Shown here in pieces: positions 1 to 8,810 of a DNA stretch of 64,000 nt; positions within the stretch are counted from its first letter, which is position 1; every line of letters starts with the position of its first letter. The notes under the pieces were generated by a model, which saw only the letters and a program-made list of their open reading frames with translations, had not been told where the DNA came from and did no database searches. Origin of the DNA: PALSA-894 sp963734185 (GTDB lineage Bacteria > Pseudomonadota > Alphaproteobacteria > Rhizobiales > Xanthobacteraceae); assembly GCA_963734185.1 (NCBI GenBank), contig CAVTGA010000001.1, positions 62,001 through 126,000 on the forward strand, written 5' to 3'. Made by a program: the position numbers and the translations under genes.

Positions 1-218
1 GTCACAGGCCGTTATTCTCGCTCAGCTAGCAAGTTTCTATTATTTCTACCTTTAACACGCTCAATCATTGATAGCAATAGCGAAATAAAATCTTCCCAAG
101 GGCGCAGCCGCGCGCGTCCATCCCTCCGGGAGGCCACTGGGACCGGTCCGCCGGAGGCTCGCGTCGCGGCGCCCCCCTGCATTCATCATCTTGGCAAGCC
201 GCGGAACCCTTTTGAGGC
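1..218. other. left-edge intergenic stretch, no intact gene
   Basis: The first 110 bases are clearly richer in A and T than the rest of the window, and the GC-rich composition starts abruptly after about base 110. I see no supportable gene. On the minus strand, bases 178-210 repeat the 3' part of the DUF1428 gene at 698-1057: both encode RLAKMMN in a similar setting. This looks like a short duplicated or remnant tail rather than a gene. Confidence 0.4.
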
Positions 219-649
219 TTGGGCAAAAAACGGGGCATCGATCGCCGCACCTTTGATGACGACGAGCGAGGCATTCTGCTGTATCCGCGCGGCTCGCGCG
301 TGTGGAATCAACGCGCCTGGCACCTGGTGACGGCATCCGAGCCCGCGCTGCGCGACGGGCGGAAAGCGGTCGAATTCGCGCTGCATGCGATCGGCATTTC
401 GCCGACGCCCAACCTGCTGGACACGCTCGCCTGCGCCTACGCGGCTGTGGGGAGTTTTACTGCGGCGATTCAAACTGAGCAGGCCGCCCAGGTGCTGTTC
501 GCTTCGGCGAATTCCGCGCGGAAATAGACATTCCGAATTTCGCGAAGCAGATCGAGCTGTTCAAGAGCAAGCAGACCTGCGCCGGCCCTGCGCCTCAGGC
601 GCCCCCAAAACACCTATTTTCTCATACGACGGCTGTCATCCCGCAATAG
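219..649 (+). pseudogene. remnant of a TPR-repeat protein, frameshifted
   Basis: Only the C-terminal part of a tetratricopeptide-repeat protein is visible. The first part reads AWHLVTASEPALRDGRKAV, then LLDTLACAYAAVGSFTAAI. This is the usual TPR pattern of a count of residues paired with an ageing or eating series of helices in proteins of the SEL1/TPR type. The frame stops at about 525. The neighbouring frame continues with IDIPNFAKQIELFKSK and ends at 649, so a frameshift lies near 500-520. No start codon with a ribosome site is visible and the N-terminal portion of any normal member is missing. It is most likely a truncated, inactive remnant. I cannot say what the parent protein did. Confidence 0.5.
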
Positions 650-697
650 CCTCGCAGCCATCACGTGACGCATTCCGACGCGCGTCGGCAGCGCGCG

Positions 698-1057
698 CTA
701 CGCTTCGACGATCACCTTGAAGCCGCCGAAGATCATGCGCTTGCCGTCGAACGGCATCGTGTCGGGGTTCATCATCTTGGCCAGCCGCGGATCCTTCATC
801 ACCTTGGCCATGCAGCGGTCGCGCGCGGCGCGCGACTTGTAGACGATGTAGGAGAACACCACCGTCTCGCCCTGCTTCAGCTTCACGCTGCGCGGGAACG
901 ACGTCCGCTTGCCGACCTTCACGTCGTCGGCGATGCATTCGCGCACTTCGAGCGCGCCGTGGTCGCGCCACACCTTGCCGGCCTTCCGGGCCATGGCGCG
1001 ATAGGCCTTCACGTTCTTCTTCGGCAGCGGAACCACGAATCCATCGACGTAAGCCAT
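698..1057 (-). CDS. DUF1428 family protein (dimeric alpha-beta barrel type)
   Basis: This 119-aa protein has the DUF1428 signature: YVDGFVVPLPKKN at the start, VFSYIVYKSRAARD in the middle, and a final DPRLAKMMN...MPFDGKRMIFGGFKVI. The family is small, cytosolic and of unknown biochemical role, with a ferredoxin-like dimeric fold related to YCII and antibiotic monooxygenase proteins. The start at 1057 was chosen because AAGGAGAG lies 5-6 bases upstream; an earlier in-frame ATG at 1096 has no such site. It is the last of a run of minus-strand genes for small sensing or detoxifying domains. This run is commonly linked to ECF42 sigma factors, one of which lies at 4117-5391. Confidence 0.85.
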   Translation of the reverse strand: MAYVDGFVVPLPKKNVKAYRAMARKAGKVWRDHGALEVRECIADDVKVGKRTSFPRSVKLKQGETVVFSYIVYKSRAARDRCMAKVMKDPRLAKMMNPDTMPFDGKRMIFGGFKVIVEA

Positions 1058-1092
1058 AGGTCTCTCCTTACATTCCGGCTCGGGGAAAAAGT

Positions 1093-1827
1093 TCACGCGG
1101 TTTTCGCGTGGCAGGGTTGCGGCGGCACGGAATCGTACTCATCGTGCCGCCTTACCCAGTCCATGATTTCGGTCTCGTTGCGGCCTTTCGGCGTCATGTC
1201 GAGATAGATGAACGCGCCGATCACCTCTTCGTTGCCGCGCGCGTAGCTCGAATAGGTATGAAACACCTGGCCGCGCTCGTCCTTGGCAAAGACGCTCAGG
1301 CCGGGAAGCTCGTCGAAGGCCTCGCTGCCCTCGACCATGGCGTAATTGTAATAGACCTTGCCCTTCAGCGCATCCTTGCTGAACGACACGTGGTAGTCGT
1401 AATTGAAGTCGCTGCCGTAAGACGACACCCATTCTGCGGTCCAGCCCATGCGCTTCTTGTAGGCAAGCAGCTTGTCGAGCGGCGCGCGCGAGACGCGCAC
1501 ATAGCTCACATCGTGATTTTCCAGATGCACGATCGCGCCCTCGGCGTGATCGGCCTCGAGCGAGCAGCTCGGGCAGCCGGAATCGAGGTCATGCCGCCAC
1601 ATGAAGTGGTGAATGATCAACTGGCTGTTGCGGCCGAACAGGTCCGCCAGCGTCTTCTTGCCCGCGGTCGTGTCGAACACATAGTTCTTCTCGACCCTGA
1701 CCCAGGGCAGCGCACGCCGCTCGGCGCTCACCAGGTCGCGCATGCGGGTGAGCGCCTTCTCGTTCTTCAGATGCGCTTTGCGCGCCTCGACCCATTCCTC
1801 GCGGGAGACGATCCGGTGGGGCTTCAT
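1093..1827 (-). CDS. DUF899 family thioredoxin-like protein
   Basis: This 244-aa cytosolic protein matches the DUF899 (AhpC-like, thioredoxin fold) family. It has an N-terminal SREEWVEARKAHL segment, a central strand LIIHHFMW, and the family's CPSC pair in SGCPSCSLEADH at about residues 85-95. The two cysteines suggest thiol redox chemistry, but no substrate is established. Its start is supported by GAGGAGG about 7 bases upstream. It lies 36 bases upstream of the DUF1428 gene and 18 bases after the SRPBCC-SnoaL gene, so the three probably form one transcript. Length and motifs are normal for the family. Confidence 0.85.
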   Translation of the reverse strand: MKPHRIVSREEWVEARKAHLKNEKALTRMRDLVSAERRALPWVRVEKNYVFDTTAGKKTLADLFGRNSQLIIHHFMWRHDLDSGCPSCSLEADHAEGAIVHLENHDVSYVRVSRAPLDKLLAYKKRMGWTAEWVSSYGSDFNYDYHVSFSKDALKGKVYYNYAMVEGSEAFDELPGLSVFAKDERGQVFHTYSSYARGNEEVIGAFIYLDMTPKGRNETEIMDWVRRHDEYDSVPPQPCHAKTA

Positions 1828-1844
1828 GTTCGATCCTCCTCACG

Positions 1845-2765
1845 TTACTGCGGCTTGAGATCGACCGCGGCTTTGAAGCTGCCGTCCATGTGAAACGGCA
1901 CCGACGTGTGCTCGTGGGTGATCTTCCAGGCGCCGTCGCGCCGGCCGAGGCACACCGTGACGCGCACCCAGGTGTCCACCTTTCCGCCGTCCTTCTTGGT
2001 GCCGGTCATATGGCCGAGACCGCGTGCCAACGCGATGTCGCCGCCGATCTCGACGTGGGTGTCATGCATGGCCCAGCTGATCGACCCTTCCCAGGTGTCG
2101 AACCAGGCCTGGATGCCGTCCTTGTCGGGGCCGACATGCTGAAGCGGCGGCGCCAGATCGTAGGACACGACATCGTCGGCGAAATGCTCGACCGCGAGGT
2201 CGGCGTCCTTGCTGAACAGCGCATTGGTACGGTCGCCGAAGATCGCGCGGATCGCCGCCTGGTCGTCCGCATCCTTGCGCCCGCTCTCGTGCGCCAGATG
2301 GCTCGCGAGCTTGTCGACGCTCTGCGACCACCCCGCCTCCATGCCCGCGAGCATCTGCGCCGCGAAGTCGACGAAACCCGTGGCCCGCGCATGCAGGACG
2401 AGCTTCGTCTTCCCGCCGTGGTCCTCGAACGTCACGGTATTGCGCGACTCCAGGATGCGGCCGGTCGGCCCGTCGACGAACGACATGAACACGATCCGCT
2501 CGTGCGGCTTGACCTCGTGGAACTCGCCGCCCATCGGATGCGCCTTGCCGTCGGGCGCGCGCATGTGGATGAGGATCCTGCCGCCGGGGCGCGCATCGAT
2601 CTCGCATACCGGATTGGTGAAGCCATGCGGCCCCCACCATTGGGCGGCGTGCGCGGCGTCGGTCCACATCCTGAAGACCAGGGCGCGCGGCGCATCGAAC
2701 ATGCGCGCAAGGGTGACCTCGCGCTCTGCGGACGGCTTTGCAGCGGCTCGGGCTGCTGCTGTCAT
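1845..2765 (-). CDS. AHSA1-type SRPBCC domain fused to a SnoaL-like domain
   Basis: This 306-aa protein joins two ligand-binding folds. Residues about 15-155 are an AHSA1/START-type SRPBCC domain (FDAPRALVFRMWTDAAHAAQWWGP at its start and GWSQSVDKLASHL at its end). Residues about 165-300 are a SnoaL/NTF2-like domain (ADDQAAIRAIFGDRTNALFSKDADL, with WVRVTVCLGRRDGAWKITHEHTSVPF). The start at 2765 is supported by AGAGGGAGA five bases upstream; a more upstream ATG has none. Both domains bind small hydrophobic or ketosteroid-like molecules in known members, but no catalytic role can be read here. The fusion is in a set of small SRPBCC, VOC and YCII genes around an ECF sigma factor. Confidence 0.85.
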   Translation of the reverse strand: MTAAARAAAKPSAEREVTLARMFDAPRALVFRMWTDAAHAAQWWGPHGFTNPVCEIDARPGGRILIHMRAPDGKAHPMGGEFHEVKPHERIVFMSFVDGPTGRILESRNTVTFEDHGGKTKLVLHARATGFVDFAAQMLAGMEAGWSQSVDKLASHLAHESGRKDADDQAAIRAIFGDRTNALFSKDADLAVEHFADDVVSYDLAPPLQHVGPDKDGIQAWFDTWEGSISWAMHDTHVEIGGDIALARGLGHMTGTKKDGGKVDTWVRVTVCLGRRDGAWKITHEHTSVPFHMDGSFKAAVDLKPQ

Positions 2766-2822
2766 GGAATGTCTCCCTCTTGCTTGCATCATGCGCGCGC
2801 CGCGCAGTGACGGCGTACGCGT

Positions 2823-3359
2823 TCACTTCTCGGCAATGGCTTTCATGTTGGCGAGGCCGGTCTCGAAGTCGATGCCGACCATTTTGTCCATGTCCATGAA
2901 CACGTGCATGATCTTGGCCATGTAGGGGACCGGCCCGCGCATCGCCCATGTCACGGTAGTCATGTCGCCCTGCGGCTCGAGTGTGAAGTCGACGATGTTG
3001 TGGGCCTCGAACGGCCGCGTGAAATCGAGTTTGATGGCGACACGCGACGGCGGTGCGGTATCGAGGATTTCCATGCGCCCGGCGCCGACGTTCTTGTCGC
3101 CATCCCAGGCATAGATCGCGCCCTTGCCCGTCGCCGCGCCGCTGAAGCTGCGCTTCATCGCGGGATCGCGGTTCTCGTAGGGCGACCATTGCGGCCAGCT
3201 CTTGTAGTCGTTGATCAGCGGGAAGATCTTCTCCGGCGGCGCCTTGATGCCTACCGAGCGTCTGACGGTGAACGTATCGGGCTTGGTCGCCGCATAGGCG
3301 AGCACGGCGAGGACCGCGACCACGACAACGATCGCGACGATGGCAAGAATCTTGAGCAT
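2823..3359 (-). CDS. membrane-anchored SRPBCC (polyketide cyclase-like) protein
   Basis: This 178-aa protein begins with one hydrophobic helix (residues about 2-24, LKILAIVAIVVVVAVLAVLAY), which should anchor it in the inner membrane. An SRPBCC domain follows (SVGIKAPPEKIFPLINDYKSWPQWSPYE; later FEAHNIVDFTLEPQGDMTTVTWAMRG). Members of this group are usually annotated polyketide cyclase/dehydrase or START-like, with no known reaction. Start 3359 was preferred to 3380 because it begins directly at the membrane helix; the ribosome site is weak. It lies between the SRPBCC-SnoaL and PhnB-like genes on the same strand and probably belongs to the same unit. Confidence 0.8.
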   Translation of the reverse strand: MLKILAIVAIVVVVAVLAVLAYAATKPDTFTVRRSVGIKAPPEKIFPLINDYKSWPQWSPYENRDPAMKRSFSGAATGKGAIYAWDGDKNVGAGRMEILDTAPPSRVAIKLDFTRPFEAHNIVDFTLEPQGDMTTVTWAMRGPVPYMAKIMHVFMDMDKMVGIDFETGLANMKAIAEK

Positions 3360-3407
3360 GGCGTCAGGTCTCGGTCCCAATCTCGTTCGGGCGTTCGGTG
3401 CGTCGCT

Positions 3408-3812
3408 TCAGGCCGGGACGATGATCATCCAGCCGACGCCGAAGCGGTCGGCGACCATGCCGAAGCTCTTGGCGAAGAACGTCTTGCCGAGCGGCATCTG
3501 CACCTGTCCGCCGTCGGCGAGCGCATTGAACTTGCGTTCGGCGTCGGCCTCGTCCTTGGCCTCGACCGAGAGCGCGAAGCCGTCGAACTTGGGCTGCCCG
3601 GTGCAGCGGCCGTCGGACGCCATCACCGCTGTGCCGCCGATCTTGACGCACGCATGCATGACCTTGTTCTCGGTGCCGGGCGCGCACATCTGCTTGTCGG
3701 GGCATTCCTTGAAGCGCATCAGCGCTTCGAGCTCGGCGCCGAGGGTCTTCTTGTAGAATTCGATCGCCTCCTCGGCGCGGCCGTCGAAGAACAGATACGG
3801 GGTCACGGGCAT
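3408..3812 (-). CDS. PhnB-like VOC family protein
   Basis: This 134-aa protein is a PhnB-type member of the vicinal oxygen chelate fold: PYLFFDGRAEEAIEFYKKTLGAE near the N-terminus, then GGTAVMASDG and a C-terminal SFGMVADRFGVGWMI. PhnB-type proteins often lack the full metal-ligand set of glyoxalases, and their role is not settled. The start at 3812 has AGGAGG seven bases upstream. The gene is in a minus-strand run of small stress-type domains downstream of the ECF42 sigma factor; this combination of YCII, VOC and SRPBCC genes is characteristic of ECF42 neighbourhoods. Confidence 0.85.
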   Translation of the reverse strand: MPVTPYLFFDGRAEEAIEFYKKTLGAELEALMRFKECPDKQMCAPGTENKVMHACVKIGGTAVMASDGRCTGQPKFDGFALSVEAKDEADAERKFNALADGGQVQMPLGKTFFAKSFGMVADRFGVGWMIIVPA

Positions 3813-3835
3813 GGCGGTCCTCCTGCTGTTGCGGG

Positions 3836-4033
3836 TTAGCGAACGGTTGCCGTGTCGCGTGCCGTAAAGGCCGCGGGCCTGCCGGCCTTGACCAGATCTT
3901 GGGTGGGCGCGGTATCGATACCCGTCATCTTGGCGGTCATGCCGACCGTCACGACCGCAATGGCGCCGACCAGGGCGAGGCATGCGATCTTGAGATGGGT
4001 GCTGCGATCGGCACCGACAAGGGAATGGGTCAT
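3836..4033 (-). CDS. small single-pass membrane protein (65 aa)
   Basis: This short protein has a polar N-terminus (MTHSLVGADRSTHLK), one predicted membrane helix at about residues 16-34 (IACLALVGAIAVVTVGM), and a short polar tail. GAAGGAACC sits about six bases before the ATG. It resembles small conserved membrane proteins often seen in Bradyrhizobium-type genomes, but I cannot name a function. It lies just upstream of the PhnB-like gene and downstream of the sigma factor on the same strand. Confidence 0.7.
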   Translation of the reverse strand: MTHSLVGADRSTHLKIACLALVGAIAVVTVGMTAKMTGIDTAPTQDLVKAGRPAAFTARDTATVR

Positions 4034-4116
4034 CTCGCGGGTTCCTTCAATGCGGCTTTCCCCAAGGACGAACGACCGCAGGGCGCTCCGACACCCGGAT
4101 CGACGAATTTTTCGCG

Positions 4117-5391
4117 CTACTGCGCCACCTTGGCGGGCGGAACCGATGCGTCGCCGTTCGTCAGGCGGTCGAGATGCAGGCGGATATGCGCGGCCTCGGC
4201 CGCCGTGTTGGCGAGAGCGATGGCCTTGTCGAAGGCGGTGCGCGCTTCCCCATGGCGTCCGAGCTGGAGCAGTAGCGCACCCTTCACGCCGAAGAAGTAG
4301 AAGTAGCCGGAGAGTCTGGGCGCGAGCGGCTCGATCATGTCCAGTGCTGGCGCCGCCCCGCGCACCTTGGAAACGGCGACGGCGCGGTTGAGCGTGACCA
4401 CGGGAGAGGGCTGCAGCTCCTCGAGCGCGGCATAGAGCAGATCGATCTGCGCCCAGTCGGTGTCTTTCGCGTGGCCCGCGCGGGCATGCAGCGCGGCGAT
4501 CTCCGCCTGCACCTGATAGGGACCGCGCCTTCGGTGGCGCACCGCCTTGTCGATGAGCGCAAGCCCTTCGGCAATCATTGCGCGGTCCCACAGGCTGCGA
4601 TCCTGGTCCTCCAGCAGCACGATGCTGCGGTCGGTATCGAAACGGGCGGCCGCGCGCGCATGCTGCAGCAACAGCAATGCGGCAAGACCCATGATCTCGG
4701 GCTCGGCCGGGAACAGCCGCAGCAGCAGCCGGGCGAGCCGGATCGCCTCTTCGCACAGCGGAGCGCGTGCGTCAGCCTCGCCGCCGTTCGCCGAATAGCC
4801 CTCGTTGAACACGAGGTAGATCATGGCGGCGACCACGGCGAGCCGCTCGGCGCGTTCCACCGCGCCCGGCGTCTCGAATGGTACATGCGCCGCGGCGACC
4901 CGCGCCTTGGCGCGCGTGATGCGCTGCTCCATCGCACTTTCGCTCACAAGAAATGCGCGCGCGATCTGCCGCACCGTGAGACCGGAGATGATGCGCAGCG
5001 CGAGCGCGATCTGCTGCGTCGCCGGCAAATCCGGATGGCAGCAGACGAACAGGAGCCGCAGGATGTCGTCGCGATAGTGCTGCCCGTCGAGCCGTTCTGC
5101 GAGGTCGCTCTCGGCGTCGCCGAGGTCGGAGATCGCCTCCTCGGCGGGAAGCTCCTGCTGCTTGCCCGCCCGGCGCACAAAATCGATCGCGACGTTGCGG
5201 CCGACCATGATCAGCCAAGCCGCCGCGTCGCGCGGCGGTCCGTTCTGCGGCCAGGTCTTCAGCGCGCGCAGGCAGGCTTCCTGGAACGCTTCCTCCGCCG
5301 TGTCGAGATTGCGGAAATAGCGCAACAGCGCGCCGAGCGCCTGCGGTCGCGCGGAGGTGAGGGCGGCGTCGATCCAGGCGATGTCGGTCAC
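4117..5391 (-). CDS. ECF42-type RNA polymerase sigma factor with TPR-like C-terminal domain
   Basis: This 424-aa sigma factor has region 2 at about residues 15-80 (NLDTAEEAFQEACLRALKTWP, AAWLIMVGRNVAIDFVRR) and region 4 at about 110-165 (LRIISGLTVRQIARAFLVSESAMEQRITRAK). A long C-terminal part follows, with the DUF6596/TPR-like segment containing YLVFNEGYSANGG. That extension defines ECF42 proteins, in which it replaces a classical anti-sigma factor and affects activity. It starts with GTG, overlapping the stop of the upstream DGPF/YCII gene by four bases, so the two are translationally coupled. The pairing with a DGPF protein is the second hallmark of ECF42. Likely targets are the neighbouring YCII, VOC, SRPBCC, DUF899 and DUF1428 genes; that is inference. 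Confidence 0.92.
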   Translation of the reverse strand: MTDIAWIDAALTSARPQALGALLRYFRNLDTAEEAFQEACLRALKTWPQNGPPRDAAAWLIMVGRNVAIDFVRRAGKQQELPAEEAISDLGDAESDLAERLDGQHYRDDILRLLFVCCHPDLPATQQIALALRIISGLTVRQIARAFLVSESAMEQRITRAKARVAAAHVPFETPGAVERAERLAVVAAMIYLVFNEGYSANGGEADARAPLCEEAIRLARLLLRLFPAEPEIMGLAALLLLQHARAAARFDTDRSIVLLEDQDRSLWDRAMIAEGLALIDKAVRHRRRGPYQVQAEIAALHARAGHAKDTDWAQIDLLYAALEELQPSPVVTLNRAVAVSKVRGAAPALDMIEPLAPRLSGYFYFFGVKGALLLQLGRHGEARTAFDKAIALANTAAEAAHIRLHLDRLTNGDASVPPAKVAQ

Positions 5392-5759
5392 GCCCCGGCG
5401 CTCCCCGGCTTGAACACGCCGATCGGCCGGATCTCATAGGCGCCGCCCGGATTGGCCGCGCCGAGGTCGCGCGCGATGTCGAGCGCGCCGTCGAGGTCGG
5501 CGCAATCCACCACATAGAAGCCGAGCAGCTGCTCCTTGGTCTCGGCGAACGGCCCGTCGATCACCAGCGCGGGCTCGCGGTCCTTGCGCAGCGTGGTCGC
5601 GGCAGTCGTCGGCAGCAGGCGGGCGACGGGCCCAAGCCGGCCTTCTTTGGTCAGCCGGTCCTGCACGACCAGGAGCTTGGCCATGACGGCGGCGTCCTGC
5701 TCCTTGCTCCAGGCGCAGACCGTGTCCTCCTCGTGGTAGCAAAGAATGGCATACAGCAT
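5388..5759 (-). CDS. DGPF/YCII-related protein, ECF42 partner
   Basis: This 123-aa cytosolic protein belongs to the YCII superfamily and carries the DGPF motif itself (VIDGPFAETKEQLLGFYVVD, around residue 70). Such proteins are the conserved partners or targets of ECF42 sigma factors; whether they act as enzymes is unknown. Start 5759 was chosen because the family begins MLYAILCYHEE and GGGAGCG lies about six bases upstream. Its stop codon overlaps the GTG start of the sigma-factor gene by four bases. Confidence 0.9.
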   Translation of the reverse strand: MLYAILCYHEEDTVCAWSKEQDAAVMAKLLVVQDRLTKEGRLGPVARLLPTTAATTLRKDREPALVIDGPFAETKEQLLGFYVVDCADLDGALDIARDLGAANPGGAYEIRPIGVFKPGSAGA

Positions 5760-5896
5760 CGCAATCGCTCCCATTTTTCCGAGGACGAACGGCCGGGCCT
5801 GCGGCCGACAGGCGATAGATAGATATTTTTGTCGAATTCCGGCAGCACGGTTCCCGCCGTGACACGGCGGGCCATCGTATGCCTCCACCGCCGCCG

Positions 5897-5953
5897 CCCT
5901 CTCCCGGCTCGCGCTCACGCGCTCGCCACCCTCTTCCGCTGCGCGGGAGAGGG
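5897..5953. repeat. imperfect palindrome with CCCTCTCCC / GGGAGAGGG arms
   Basis: The arms at 5897-5905 and 5945-5953 are perfect 9-base complements separated by 39 bases. This arrangement is a common interspersed palindromic element in GC-rich Hyphomicrobiales genomes, found between genes. It lies between the AHSA1 gene, whose 3' end is at 5971, and the YCII gene start at 5759. Confidence 0.55.
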
Positions 5954-5970
5954 GAAGCCGCGCAGCCGGC

Positions 5971-6462
5971 TCAGGTGCGCATCGTCGCGAGATGCTCGGC
6001 GAGGATGTCGAAGCACTCGCTCCAGCCGCCGCGGTGGCCGTCGCGCGATTCGACCGAGTCGAAGCCAGTCTGTTCGAGCGTCACCTGCGTCTTCCCGCCG
6101 AGGTCGGCGAACCGCACCGTCACCAGCGTCTCGTGACCGGGTCTGCCGCCTTCGTCCCAGGCATGGGTCATGACCAGCAGCTTGTTCTCGACGATCTCGC
6201 GATAGATCCCGCCGAGCCAGAGTTCCTGGCCTTCGGGCGCGCGCATGCAGCAGCGCCATTTGCCGCCGGGGCGCAGGTCGCCCTGCGAATATGTGATGGT
6301 ATAGCCGCGCGGCGCCGACCATTTTTCCAGGTGCTCCTGCTGTGTCCATGCCTGCCAGACGAGGCTCACGGGTGCGTCGAACACGCGTTCGATCACCAGT
6401 GGCCCGATTCCGAAGTTCGCCGGCGCGTGCGGCACATTCTTCAGGTTAGGTTTTGCGGCCAC
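5971..6462 (-). CDS. AHSA1-type SRPBCC domain protein
   Basis: This 163-aa protein is a typical AHSA1/START-like SRPBCC member: IERVFDAPVSLVWQAWTQQEHLEKWSAP at the start, then GGKWRCCMRAPEGQELWLGGIYREI, and GWSECFDILAEHLATM at the end. It starts with GTG, supported by AAGGAGAAG about eight bases upstream; no ATG fits the family start. In many relatives this gene is directly downstream of, and regulated with, an ArsR-type repressor. Here that regulator survives only as a 3' fragment whose end overlaps this gene's start. Confidence 0.85.
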   Translation of the reverse strand: MAAKPNLKNVPHAPANFGIGPLVIERVFDAPVSLVWQAWTQQEHLEKWSAPRGYTITYSQGDLRPGGKWRCCMRAPEGQELWLGGIYREIVENKLLVMTHAWDEGGRPGHETLVTVRFADLGGKTQVTLEQTGFDSVESRDGHRGGWSECFDILAEHLATMRT

Positions 6463-6646
6463 GTTTCTTCTCCTTGGTTCGCAGTTCCTTGAGATAGTCG
6501 TCCAGCCGGTCGAAACGCTCCTCCCACATGCGGCGGTAGCGCTCAAGCCATTCATCAACGTCCTTCAGCGCGGCGGGTTCGATGCGGCAGGGCCGCCACT
6601 GCGCTTCGCGGCCGCGGGCAACGAGGCCGGCGCGCTCCAGAACGGC
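6446..6646 (-). pseudogene. 3' remnant of an ArsR-family transcriptional regulator
   Basis: Reading the minus strand, a frame continues through VLERAGLVARGREAQWRPC, then AALKDVDEWLERYRRMWEER, then FDRLDDYLKELRTKEKKRG, and stops at 6446-6448. That is the C-terminal half (end of the winged helix plus the dimerisation helix) of the ArsR regulators that normally precede AHSA1 genes. The N-terminal half, with the recognition helix, is absent: upstream of 6650 the same frame enters repeat-like sequence and reaches a stop at about 6704. Its 3' end overlaps the AHSA1 start by 17 bases, which is the normal arrangement. The regulator should be non-functional. Confidence 0.65.
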
Positions 6647-6726
6647 CGCGCGCGGCGTCCGCCACCCCTCATCTGCGCCCTTGCCCTGGTACCCGGATTT
6701 CCGCTAGAGATGCGACTCAGCCCCAA

Positions 6727-6745
6727 GGTTAACGGTCCGTTAACC
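6727..6745. promoter_or_regulatory. 19-base perfect palindrome with CtrA-like TTAA-N7-TTAA core
   Basis: Bases 6727-6735 and 6737-6745 are exact 9-base complements around one central base. The core reads TTAA-CGGTCCG-TTAAC, which fits the CtrA consensus TTAA-N7-TTAAC of alphaproteobacteria. It lies 38 bases upstream of the leader peptide of leuA. It may be an operator or an unrelated palindrome; the site match is seen and the regulator is inferred. Confidence 0.4.
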
Positions 6746-6782
6746 GCTTGTGAGCGACCGTTGGGGCCTGACGAGGGTTGGT

Positions 6783-6878
6783 ATGTCGATCCGCCGCAAC
6801 GCCCGCGCGATCGCCCGGAGGACCGAGGTCCTGCCGGCCACCCTCATCCTTGGCGCGCTCCTCCTTAATCGCCCCTGA
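6783..6878 (+). CDS. leucine-rich leader peptide of leuA
   Basis: This 31-codon frame starts at ATG 6783 with GAGG about eight bases upstream and ends at TGA 6876. Six of its last fifteen residues are leucine, including three in a row near the end (TLILGALLLNRP). A short, leucine-rich peptide about 100 bases before 2-isopropylmalate synthase is the classic layout of transcription or translation attenuation by leucyl-tRNA supply. The stop codon lies inside the first arm (CCCCTGAG) of a hairpin, as expected if ribosome stalling decides which downstream structure forms. Confidence 0.75.
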   Translation: MSIRRNARAIARRTEVLPATLILGALLLNRP

Positions 6879-6960
6879 GGGCCGCAAGGGCGCTTGGCGC
6901 CTGGGCACTCAGGGGAACCGATCGAGCTGGACCCCAGGAGCGCCCTGAGCGGCGCCGTGC
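6872..6960 (+). promoter_or_regulatory. leuA attenuator: alternative hairpins
   Basis: Two mutually exclusive foldings are visible. CCCCTGAG (6872-6879) pairs perfectly with CTCAGGGG about 36 bases downstream. GGCGCCTGGG (about 6896-6905) pairs with CCCAGGAGCGCC about 25 bases downstream with one bulge. A further stem uses GCGCC/GGCGC at about 6939-6955. No T-run follows, so control could act by hiding the ribosome site of leuA rather than by classical termination. Positions are approximate within a few bases. Confidence 0.6.
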
Positions 6961-6976
6961 GAGAAGGATCAATCCC

Positions 6977-8569
<1,593 letters not shown>

Positions 8570-8584
8570 ATTACTCACTGCCCA

Positions 8585-8604
8585 CGCGGAAGGCCTCTTC
8601 CGCG
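8585..8604. terminator. hairpin after leuA
   Basis: A perfect 8-bp stem (CGCGGAAG / CTTCCGCG) with loop GCCT begins 15 bases after the leuA stop codon. No T-run follows, so termination is likely but not certain. Confidence 0.5.
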
Positions 8605-8810
8605 CGGCTGGCGCGGGCGGCGCGGGCGGCGCGATTCAGCATGAATTCGGGAAAATCGCCCGCCTGACGTTTTCGTTATTGGAACCGATCGGTTCGTCAG
8701 ACATTAGTTTGCCGCATCAATGTCGGCATTCGTCCCGCTTTCTTCACATTGCGGTCGGCATGCACCCGTATCCGGCCGCATATAACGCACTCAAGAAACT
8801 GGAGAACTGC

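Noticed and set aside
1108..1893. Long open frame opposite the DUF899 gene
   Set aside because: It is an antisense frame of a well-supported gene, as is common in GC-rich DNA; the same applies to other long frames opposite leuA, ureC and the liv genes.
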